This document shows, piece after piece, positions 53,518-63,311 of a DNA stretch of 64,000 nucleotides. Location of the stretch: NCBI GenBank assembly GCA_002077045.2, contig KZ111141.1, positions 1,819,139-1,883,138 on the forward strand. Reading direction: 5' to 3'. The notes under the pieces were generated by a model. The model made no database searches. It was not told the DNA's origin and saw nothing but the letters and a program-made list of their open reading frames with translations. This stretch comes from Rachicladosporium sp. CCFEE 5018. Taxonomy: Eukaryota; Ascomycota; Dothideomycetes; Cladosporiales; Cladosporiaceae. The position numbers were made by a program, and so were the translations under genes. The first letter of the stretch is position 1; each line of letters opens with the position of its first letter.

Positions 53518-54120
53518 AGTTGAGTGTCATGCCGATGTTGATCTCGAGCTGAGATGCAGACGGGGCTGCCGGATGGAACATCTCTGAGCCAGTCGCTAAG
53601 TGGTAGCGTGGGACTTGTTTCGTTGGGATGATCGAGACTGCAGGGGAGAGTTTCTGACGATGTATTACTGCCGCTCTTTTGCTACGAGTCTGGTTTCATA
53701 TAGCATTGCAACGACTTTACGGCCTTTCGCGAAGATCCATTGGCTTTCAGTGCATTCGTTTGAGTGCCTTCGAGTGTGCATTGAAGGTCGTCAAGTCGAC
53801 CAATCACGTGCGAGCTGAAAAGCGCAAGATGAAACATGCAGGCGTTCTGGACTATTCTTCTCTCTACAAGACGACATTTGCACCGATGTGTCGCAGGCAA
53901 GATGCCGCAATCACGGCGAAGTGCTTAGGGAATGCGGACGCAGAGCAGTGTGGCGGAAATGCATTTTACGTTCTATCCTGAGCTAAGTATATTGCCGCCA
54001 GCGACCAAGCGCTCAATGTCCTGCACATTGCGCCGATCAGATCACCCCAAACGCTGTAAGCCAAATGCGATGTCATGTCACATATCGTAGTCTTCCTACG
54101 GTTATCAACTACTGTTTCGA
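53518..54120. other. Convergent intergenic region
   Basis: 3' flanks of the Cys-rich gene and of the minus-strand repeat protein. Only short chance ORFs. Confidence 0.5.
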
Positions 54121-57100
54121 TCAAGTCGCCGTTGTCGTCGCCTTCGCCTCAGAGGTCGTGTAAGGGGACCAGAACGCCGGTGGACCGAAAGACTGTGGTC
54201 CACCGCCGTAGCCGTTCTGTGGCAGACAAGTGCTGTAGCAGCCAAAGATCGTCTCGGTTGTGGTGACCGTGATGTAGCTGCTGTTGTCCCACATGCATGA
54301 GCTGAAGATTGGCGTGATCGATGTCTGTGGCGGTGAGGTGCCGGTCGATAGCATCATCGAGGTCGTGATGTTTGTGCTTTCCGTGCCGGTTCGAAGAGCC
54401 TGCGAGCTCGACAATGAGGACGAAGGTCCTGTGCTGAGAGGTATCGCCACCGTACTATTGCTGACGGATGGAAGGATGCTACCAGATGCAGTATACGTGG
54501 TCATCGGTGCAGTGCTAAGGGGTGGACTGTAGCTGAAAGGGGGATACGCGGTTGGAGGTGTCGCAGACGGAGCACTCGAGCTGTCCGTTCCGCTTCGAGG
54601 CTGTCCACTGTTGCTGAATCGGGTGGAGGCGAGAGATGTCAACACCGCCGAAGAAGGTGTGGCGCTAAGTGGTGGCGGCACAGTATGATTGTAAGGCGGG
54701 TAGGGGACTGGGGCCGTGCCACTTGGGATATATGATGGTGGAGTTACCGGATTCGAGATGTAAGGCGCGGGTGTAGATGTTGTCGATGTGAAGGACCAGT
54801 TTGCGCTTGAACTCGCGGCACCGGAGGCTTCAGATGAGGTGACAATGGTATATGGAGGGTAAGGCGCAGGACCTGTCATGATCACAATGTCGGAGGATTC
54901 GGTTCCAGATCGCGGCGCTGGGCTGTTTGTGAAAGATCCCTTCGATGTCGTGATTGCACCAGATGCTGCTGTCCCATAGCCGCCGGACGTACCGTTCAAT
55001 GTCGCTGTAGACGTGACGACACCCGATGCCACGTAGCCAGACCCATAAGCAGTGGCATACGAATTTAAGATCACCGAGCTGCCAATGGTGTAGTAGCTGA
55101 CAACTGTTGACACGATATCACTTGAGTCCGTCCCACTGCGTGGCACACCAGAGTTCGTGAATGTCGCCGTATTCGCAGGACCCGTAGAAGTTATCACTCC
55201 AGACGCAGCGGTGCTGAAGTCTCCTCCATAACCATCTCCAGTGCCGTTTGCTGAGTTGGCGCCCGAGGTAGCGTAGCCGGACGAGTATGCTGTGCCGTAC
55301 GAGTTGATGATCACTACACTGCCAACCTGCCCGCTTCCAGTGGAATACGCATAGCCCGAAGCTGCGTATCCGGAACCTCCGGCTGTGCCGCCACTGTTGG
55401 TGATGACGTTCTCAGTGGAGTAGATCGAGGTCGATGTGACAACAGGTGGAGGAGTCTGTACCACGCCAGAAGTGGCATAGCCGGATCCTCCGCTCGTGGC
55501 TCCAGAATTGTAGATGACTGTCTGAGTGGCAATGACCCCGGTAGAAGTCACGATACCGCTGGAAGCACCTCCGTTGCCGCCATCGTCACTGCCACTGTCG
55601 CCGTTGCTATTGCTCGCAGAGTAACTGGTCTCTGAGTAGTACAGTGTGGTCGTGCTAGCGTTAAGGTGCGTACCATTGGCACTGTAGTCGGCATCGATTA
55701 TGGTCTCGGTTGTATTGTATACCGTTTGATTGCCTCTATATGTGATTTCCGTCACATTTTGATCCTGTATCGTCGAATAGCCACCGTTGCCGCTGTTGTT
55801 GCTCTGGCTGTTCGAGGTGTTGTTCGAGCCAACGGCGTACTGGGTCTCGCCTGCTGCGTAGACAGTAGTGGCAGACGACCACGCTACCGACCAGGTGGTG
55901 TAGTATGAATAGTACCAGCTTCCGTTGGACGAGTAGTATGTCGAATATACAGATCCTGTGGAGTAGGTTGTACCGTCCTGGACGTAGGTTGAGTAGCTGG
56001 TGTAGGCAGGCATGCGTCCACTTGCGACTGGTGGGCCCGGCGTGATGATTGGTACCGAAGTCGTGCTGTTTCCGAACATCGAAGACATGGAGGAGCTCAT
56101 ATCGGTTGGTGCCACAGTAGACGTCTCGCCATTGAAAGGCACAGACTCGGTACTCGTGCCCGAAGGGTCGTGGGGAGCCACACCGACTGCTATCCTTCGC
56201 AGAATCGCCACATCCATCCCGAGGGCGAGTACCGTCTCATTAGCGGCAGCCTCTGCCTTCAGAAAGCAATTGGCGCCTTTCTCGGTCGGCACTTCGTAGT
56301 ACACGACTCCCTGGCAGACCGGCTGATCGAATTGGGCGTCTGCTAAGGAACAGGCCGCAACACACTGCGAAAAGCTATCGTAGCTCAGATTACTGAAGAG
56401 ATCGGGCGAGTTGGGTAGGTCTGCATTGCAATAGATGTCATAGTCGAAGCGCTCGTTGTCGACCATTTGACTGACCGTGGTGTTGTTGTCATCGGGGCAA
56501 GTGAAAGGTTTCGCGGTCGGAGTCGCTGCATGCGTCGAGGTGAACGAAGTTGATGTCTCATCGCTGATCGTGCCGGTCTGGCTGATATCTGGTGTCTGCG
56601 CATATACGCTGCTGGCTGCGGCAGAGCCAGTTGCGGAAGTTGCATTTACACTTGGGGAAATAGCTGCACTTGGTGTTACAGCGACAGTCGTGGTTGTAGT
56701 GGTGGTTACAGGACCATCTGTGCGTGTGCTGTACACAGTGGTGGTCGTTTCCGTGAACCCATACAGGGTCGAGTACTGCGGAGTGTCAATTCTGCGTCGC
56801 CAGAGGCTCCTGAGACAAGGTCACTTACCACAGGCAGATTAGTGTACGTTCTCGTCACTGTCGAACCACTGTAAGTCTGACACTCGCAAGCGCTGGACAA
56901 GCTGGTCGAGACTTCATTGTCACTAGGTGTTGAGGAGGAATTGTCGGCAGCCGCGCGGCGGTACATGTCGAAGATTTGACGCTTGGTCAGATCTGTAATT
57001 CTTGCAGCAGGCGTAGGGAGTGGAGCACGCTTCCTCATAGCTGTATTCGAGACTGTTACAGTGACTGTGGACGTGGCCGTCGTGCGGACGATTTCCTTGT

Positions 57101-57451
57101 CGGTATATACACGTGTGGTGACGACGGTGGCAGTTCTGTTAACGTCAATTCTTTGCACTTTCTCTCAGAATTGGTGATAACAAACTGTGTAGGGGTGTAG
57201 TCGTATGTGGTGGTTTCGTTCGGATATGTGATCAGTGCTTGGCAGATCGTCTCGCCGAAGGTAGAATTGTTGACAAAGTAGTAGTAGTCATCTTGGTAGC
57301 AGGTTTCCCGATGGAGAAGACTCCTCATCCAGTTCAAGACGCCCGCCTGTGCCTCGATCTTATCATTGCGCTTCTGAACGGAGGGCGGCACTCTCGCTAG
57401 TGCCGTGCAAACCAATGACAGGCATACTGCCAAGTTAGCGACTGAGCGCAT
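54121..57451 (-). CDS. Secreted Ser/Thr/Gly-rich repeat protein (adhesin-like) with PAN-like segment; one frame break
   Basis: Minus strand. It starts at 57451 with signal peptide MRSVANLAVCLSLVCTALA and a CYQDDYYYF segment. Near 57155-57165 the frame must change by one missing base (TNSERK then VQRIDVNRTATVVTT). Coding continues to 56829, then a 53-nt intron (56776-56828), then a long exon 56775-54121. Total is about 1,090 aa. A Cys-containing PAN/apple-like segment (CVAACSLADAQFD through CFLKA) is followed by roughly 600 residues of S/T/G/Y repeats: SGYATSGV-type units and PRSGTDSSDI-type units. The many S/T and N-x-S/T sites suggest a glycosylated wall or surface protein. No GPI signal is evident at the end (SEAKATTTAT). 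Function is inferred only. Confidence 0.75.
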
Positions 57452-58370
57452 GGTTAAGCGCCGCTCTTAGCAAATGAGAGATGAGGTGCTTCCCTATAGG
57501 AGTCTAGGGTTGGGACAGTCGAGATCGTTGATGCTGCGATTGAAGCTTGAGGTCTGGATGCTGACATGGAGGCATCGAACGTCCTTATAGAGCTGCAACG
57601 TCGAAGTTCGCTACAGTTCCACCTTTCTAGCTAGCCACCATCGCAGTGACTTTCATGTCTGCCTTGCAGAGGCTGGTCTGAATGGGTTTTGTCCGCGTAC
57701 AAGGATTACTGATGGTGTAGAGGCAATGTTCCAGCGTGATTCTTGGTATCGTTCCAAGCCAGCACCCAGCAGGCCTTGCGCAAGTCACAGTCCGCGACCT
57801 GCCGCGTCGCGGCCTGTGGGCACCGCTAACATCGCTCTGCCAGACAGCCGAGAATGTTTCCAGTCCCACCAGCAATGAGGCGGGCTGACCCGCTATCCCT
57901 TGCGGAATTATCTCAAGACTTGACCTACCAGGGCTGGCTATCGCCTTGCAGTGGTCGCATTCTTCTGTTGACCACATCACCCGAAGAAAGAATTGGGATC
58001 GAGTTGAGGAATGTGGAAACGCGAAACCAACACGCAAGAGGGGAGGTACTTTACTTATCAGTTGTGGAAAGGACACAGATAGCTACAAGATGATATGGGT
58101 CAGCGACGATAGCTTGATGAAAGATCTACATAGAATGGTGGATGGTAGAATTGTGGTTCTGCCGAACACGTTGATGTCGAACGGTCGTCCTCGAGTAATG
58201 ACCTCCTGCAGTTCGAAGCCGCTTAGTCATCCCAGCCTGTCAACTCCATCTCATTGCAGCTCCCGTTCATTATCCACATACACCAGATTGACTTCGCGCT
58301 GCCTAGTACCTGCAGAAGTAATGCGCGCGCGTAGCGTCGTGCAACACTGCTGTCGGCTGTGTCATCATTG
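57452..58370. other. Divergent region repeat protein / LAMTOR1-like gene
   Basis: Upstream of both genes. A minus-strand ORF at 57627-58076 (149 aa) ends in a stretch with regularly spaced Cys (CARPAGCW, EHCLY, NPCTRTK, SLCKAD) that could be the last exon of a small secreted protein, but no complete model could be built. Confidence 0.4.
57584..57589 (-). promoter_or_regulatory. TATA-like element of the secreted repeat protein gene
   Basis: TATAAG on the minus strand, about 133 bp upstream of the start at 57451. Motif and position only. Confidence 0.3.
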
Positions 58371-58956
58371 ATGGGCATCTGCAGCTCATGCCTCGGCCTG
58401 AACCGGCATCCCTCGCAGGAAGTGAGTCGGTCTACTGTAGGACATCTCACTGGCAGTGGTACTGATCACCAACAGAGGGCTGCCGAGTCTGATCCATTGC
58501 TTAGCGATGCCGCAGCACAGCAGTATGGTGCTACCAGTTTGAGCCCTAGATCGTATCCTGATGAGGAAGACTTGCAGAGGGAGAGGGAGATGTTGGGTCA
58601 GATCACTGCGCGCGCGACTGAGTATGTTGACGAAGACCTATGCCGAGCTGCGCGCGAGACTGACGTGAAATGATAGGAACATGATCGACGTTCAGCATCC
58701 CAACGCTAGTGACCTCACGCATTACCTCGTACCCTATACCACTCGCCGGCGTGAGCCTGCCGACGCCGACACTACGGGGACTTCGGCTTCGACCGCCGAT
58801 CACGAGGTCGACGCGAATGAGCAGGCTTGGCTAGAAAGCATCCAAAGTCTCCAATCAGAGAGGGGACCACAAATCAAGACACTCAAGCGCGGTGCTCTGG
58901 TACTTGATCTTGGTCAATTGAGGGAAGCGTCGGGCCCGTCAACTAGGAGACAATGA
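58371..58956 (+). CDS. LAMTOR1/Ego1-like lipidated Ragulator (EGO complex) subunit
   Basis: Three exons: 58371-58421, 58476-58621 and 58677-58956 (introns of 54 and 55 nt), predicted 158 aa. The start MGICSSCLG gives Gly2 for N-myristoylation and Cys4/Cys7 for palmitoylation. An acidic linker ESDPLL and the helix EEDLQREREMLGQITARATE follow, joined by GTATGT...ATAG splicing to NMIDVQHPNASDL. This matches LAMTOR1/p18, where a lipidated N terminus is followed by a helix and I(I/V)DV. In the family this subunit anchors the EGO/Ragulator complex on the vacuole so that Rag GTPases can activate TORC1. The upstream ATG at 58359 would hide the lipidation motif, so 58371 is preferred. The first intron has no in-frame stop. 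Confidence 0.75.
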
Positions 58957-59935
58957 GCATGGGAGCATACGGCTCTTGATGCGAATCCTTGCCTGCATGA
59001 CTGGAGTTGGGATCCTAGATCAAGAATCACTGCAAGAAAATGCCCTGTACGAACATGTTAATGTCAATTGATCAGGGCGCCTGAATACTGCGGATTTCAG
59101 GGGACGTTCCCTTCGCTCCTATTCGACAATGTAATCGACGCAGCTGTGCTCCTCTGCCCCTGCTCACTGCAGTAGGTCCAGCTTGCGGCGTCTCTGCGTA
59201 AATGACGGTATCCGTGAGTAAATGTGTTTGCTTGACGAAATCTTTCAGTGAGCGGCAGCATAGTGCGTGACTACTGGGGTTAGATTGACAGGAGCATCAC
59301 GTGCTTCCTAGACACGGTGAGAGTCAGGAGCATTCGTGCTGATCTGCTAACATCGTCACATGCTGTGGAACAACGACGACACAATCGAGTGCTTCCGAAG
59401 TGCTTGCATACCGGCGTGCATAAATAGAAGCTCGGCCAGCACCGAGCATTCCAACCTGAAACATATCCACTTATGCAACAGCTCCCAGAATAGCACATCC
59501 AGACTTCACCTCCCGAATCACCAAAAGCATTCTGGCGTAACTGTATCTGCATACTGCACAACTTCTCAGTGAGAGACGGCTTGGAGCTTCAATATTTGAT
59601 CGATAACGTCCACTAAACACGTTCTTACCATGCGCCTGCACGTGCTTGCTTGCTGAGTAAACAAGGGCATCGTTGCTTGAAAGCCAGCAATCAACGCCCT
59701 TTCATTTCGTTTCTGGCGCTTGCTTGCCTCGCTCCGTTGCGCTTGCAACCTCGTTTGTGTACTCGCAGAGCCGCATCTTCGGCTTGTGCTAGGCCGTCTG
59801 CTTGTTTCAAACCACATCGCGCATCACCTCATTCAATGTCACGCGACTGAAACGCAGTATCGCGCCTGGATTCATTGCTGCATGCGGTATTGTGGGATCG
59901 CGAAGAGCTTCACGTAGATTGGTAATATAGTCGCC
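58957..59935. other. Intergenic region, no supported gene
   Basis: Nearly 1 kb with only ORFs under 95 codons. It includes the promoter of the Ala/Pro-rich gene at 59936. Confidence 0.5.
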
Positions 59936-60900
59936 ATGCCGGGCGTTCGTAAGTGCAGTCTGCGCCATTCGCCTATGGTGAAGTACTGACAAAGCTTCGC
60001 GTAGCTCCTAACGCGCTGGGAAAGCTCAAGGGGATGCTGAAGGGGATGCTGAAGGGTGGGAGTAAGAAGAAGCAAAGCCGCCAGGACCAGCAGACCAACG
60101 CATCTAGCGCCACCACCGCGGCATCACCTGCACAAGCCAGCAAGCCTGCCACCGGCGCGCCTGTCGCATCACCCGACACATCAAAGACCCTTCCACCGAC
60201 TAACGCGCCCGTAAGAGCGACGCAGACCCAGCCTACGAACACAACATCGAGCGGACCAGCAGCTTTGGGTGCCGTAGGCGCAGCAGGCGCAGCAGCCGCG
60301 GGTGCAGGTGCACTTGCCACGAGCAGCACTCAGCCAGCTGCGCTAGGCACAAATGATGGCACAAGTGAGGAGCGGCCTGCGGTCTCGCCGGCAGAGCCGC
60401 CCACTGGAGTCGCAGACGAGGTTGGACGTTCGGAGCCCGTATCGGCTATTGAGTCGGAGGAGAAGCCACTGCCACCGCCGAAGAATGATGCTATTGCTGA
60501 GGATGTGAGAAGCGCGCAACCCATTGGTACGGAACACAAATTCTAAATTGCAAGCCAGTACACTGACCAGCATATAGCACCCGCTACGGAAGCCTCGCCA
60601 GTCACCCACCAGACTCAGACCGCGCAACGCTTAAACCCCGCTCTCGCACCCATCGACGACGAGAACGCTAAGCCCAATGGAATCGCGCCAGTCTCGAGTG
60701 AGACTCAACCGGCTCTCGCCGAGTCCACACCTCAAGCGACGTCCGCCAAGCCTGGTATCCTCGACGAGAAGATGCCAGTGATGGCCGAAGAGCCACCAGA
60801 ACTTAAGCCAGTGGCCGCAAAGCCAGGCATGAGCGCGACGTCTGGTCCACTGGAGGACTTTCCCGAGGGTGGAGCAGAGAAGGATGAGACCCTTCGTTAG
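59936..60900 (+). CDS. Unidentified Ala/Pro/Ser/Thr-rich protein (285 aa)
   Basis: Three exons: 59936-59948 (13 nt), 60005-60526 and 60578-60900 (introns of 56 and 51 nt). The start reads MPGV|PPNALGKLKGMLKGMLKG, then GSKKK. A 12-bp duplication makes the repeated GMLK unit, a short basic, helix-prone N terminus. An Ala/Gly stretch (about 100-120: ALGAVGAAGAAAAGAGALAT) could be hydrophobic enough for membrane contact. The rest is disordered and rich in A, P, S, T and E. No known domain. The splice joins QPI|APATEAS and V|PPNALG are supported by branch-site-like CTGAC sequences and by composition continuing across them. Confidence 0.6.
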
Positions 60901-61565
60901 TAGCGATGGATTTGCTGAGCTTTTGTGCGATCAGTGTCTCACGACTCGGCTGAGCTAGAAAGTCGACACGATGCTGCATTGTCAGAGCCTGCGACAGATG
61001 GAATTAAGCAGACGGAGCGACGGCAGTGCATATGGCATGAAGCACAATACGCACTTCGATCTGCTCTAGCACTAGAGTGCGACCTCTAGGTGCAGTCGGA
61101 GAAACAGGCGCCGGTCATTTGCATGGTACGGGCATTTCTGGTGGCAGATCAGGACACTGAGCCGCGTGGAGATTGCATACTCTTCATTGGAGTGCTTGCT
61201 AGGGGAGTGCGGATCGGCAGTTCTATACCCATGGTTTACGGCGATTGTATGTCTTTCATCGAGATCACCTTTTCCCAGGAACAGAAGGGTGTCCCTCCAA
61301 GCAACAGTCGGAGTCGAAGCTGGTATTCATCACTATGGGGAGTAACCAGTGCTCGACGACTCCACACCTCGCACGTGAAGTGGTCATAGTTGCTGTCGTT
61401 TTCCATCGAATACTCGATCCCCCATGTACAGTTGCCCCCACGTCTACCCCACAGTTCTGCGCTCTCACACCTCTCAGCTTCGTTGGATGTGCCACACATG
61501 TATGACATAGCTCTTCCCTCGTAGACATAATAATTTTCACGTCCCATGGTCTAATCCCCTCCGAC
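60901..61565. other. Upstream region of BSD-domain gene
   Basis: No supported gene; short conflicting ORFs only. Confidence 0.5.
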
Positions 61566-62879
61566 ATGGACGTAGCATACGATCACATCCAAGAGGAGAC
61601 CCTCCCCTCCCGCTCCGCTACCCCCAACGCCTCGGACCCTTCGTCTGCCCCGCAGCCTTCCCTCAATAGCGAGTTTCAGGAAGCATTCAAAGCTGTCTCT
61701 GCCTCTCCGTGGGGTGCGAAGCTAGGTGGGTGGTTTGGAGAAGCGAGGAAACAGACCGAGGCATTCGTCAGTGATCTGCAGAAGGAGGCTACGGAAGCGC
61801 AGGAGCAGGCGAGCAAAGGGTTGGAGCAGCTTGTGCAGCGGACGAGGGGGATTAGTCTTGCCGGGCAAAATCCGGAGGAATCAGGGGAGACGACTGAGTC
61901 GGCGAAGGCCGAGGAAAAAGCAGATGTGAAGTCGGGTGCAGAGACCGAGGTCGAGCGTCCGGAGAGCCTACCTGCAGACATCGTGAAGGAGGCTGGCACG
62001 CTTGTCGCGAGCTTCCGCAACACAGCGGCAGCCAAGCTGAGGGATCTGCAGAAGGCTGAGGACGCTGCCGATGAGGCGCTGTTGAAATTCGGGACCAACG
62101 TAAGGAATTTCTTACGGGACGCTGTGGTGATCAGTGCACCAAACGAGGACTCTGATCTTAAGGCCAAAGGGTCATCAAAGGAGGTACTGTTCGAGACTAC
62201 GGAGCAAAGCACTGGCAGAAAAGTGTTTCACACCACGCGATTTGATGCGCAGCTGCATGCCATTCATACTGCACCAGGCTCGTTCACTGGAGATCCGCAG
62301 GGCGAGGAGTGGGAGACATGGAGAGAGGACTTCGACATTGACGAGCAGACTGAGGCTATCGTGAAGGATCTGGAGAAGTATGAAGAGCTGAGGCGCGCGA
62401 TGGAGAAGCTTGTGCCTGAGAAAGTCGAGTACAGGACGTTCTGGGCGAGATACTACTTCCTGCGAATGGCTATTGAGGAAGACGAGCGCAGGCGGAAGGA
62501 GGTGCTGAAAGGTAGAAGCCTGATGTTCCATCACTCATACTATAGTGGCAAACATACTAACATGCTTTGAGGTGCAGCTGCCGACCCAACAGAAGAAGTA
62601 GCCTGGGACGATGACGACGAGGACGAAGAAGAGAAGTCCAGAACTCCACAAACGGTCTCTCACAAAGCTTCCGCCAGCACCACGACACTTCACGCTACTG
62701 ATTCGGCTACGCTGCAAATCCCAAATTCGCCGCGACGAAGCAACGAAGACGAGACGAAGAGTGTAGCCGCATCTGATGCAAGTTATGATCTTGTTTCAGG
62801 AACGACAAGTCGCGCGCCTGGAAGTCCGAAGGAGGAGAAGAAGGGGAGCAAGGAAGATAGTGATGATGACTGGGAGTAA
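61566..62879 (+). CDS. BSD-domain protein (Dos2-like)
   Basis: Two exons: 61566-62511 and 62578-62879 (66-nt intron with a TACTAAC branch site), predicted 415 aa. The N terminus has FQEAFKAVSASPWGAKLGGW and amphipathic helices. A BSD domain lies at about 225-290 (EEWETWREDFDID through YRTFWARYYFLRM), with the characteristic W and FW residues. The C-terminal exon is acidic (WDDDDEDEEEKS) and ends in EDSDDDWE. The architecture (N-terminal helices, BSD, acidic tail) matches yeast Dos2 and related synapse-associated-protein-like proteins, whose exact role is poorly known; cytosolic. The BSD assignment is good, the functional one is weak. Confidence 0.85.
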
Positions 62880-63164
62880 ACGCTAAGTCTCATAGGTGTA
62901 TTGGGTGTTTGGCGTTGGATGTAGTCAGCGTCACGGCGCTTTGATTTGGCTTTGCTGGCGAGGAGACTGGCAGGAGTCTGTAACGTACCTTAGATCTCTT
63001 GTCTGGCTCGTTGATTGGTACTGATAATACGAATTCCCACCTATCCGCAGCACTTAGAGAGATCAACATGTGATGTGATTTGTGCAAGATCCTGCACACT
63101 CTTCGTCGACCACAGTGCATTGAGCGAGCAATAGAGCAACCGCAACAGTAGTGGTGAAAACCTC

Positions 63165-63275
63165 CTATCCTTGTATGTACTTCGATCTAAAGAGAAGCCC
63201 GAACCCCAAAGCGACCACCAGTGCCAGGCTCATCAAGGCCGTAATGATCATGCGGGTATATCTAGTTCCATCCAT
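63165..63275 (-). CDS. Possible 36-aa single-pass membrane mini-protein
   Basis: A short ORF from ATG at 63275 to TAG at 63165-63167. After MDGTRYTR comes a 20-residue hydrophobic stretch (MIITALMSLALVVALGFGLL), then a basic end (FRSKYIQG). The sequence fits a tail- or signal-anchored mini-membrane protein in composition and topology. It lies 37 bp downstream of the P450 stop on the same strand. I do not recognise a family; a chance ORF or an alternative 3' part of the P450 transcript is possible. Confidence 0.35.
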   Translation of the reverse strand: MDGTRYTRMIITALMSLALVVALGFGLLFRSKYIQG

Positions 63276-63311
63276 GCCTCTACCCCATCAATCACAATGC
63301 CTTAAACCAGA

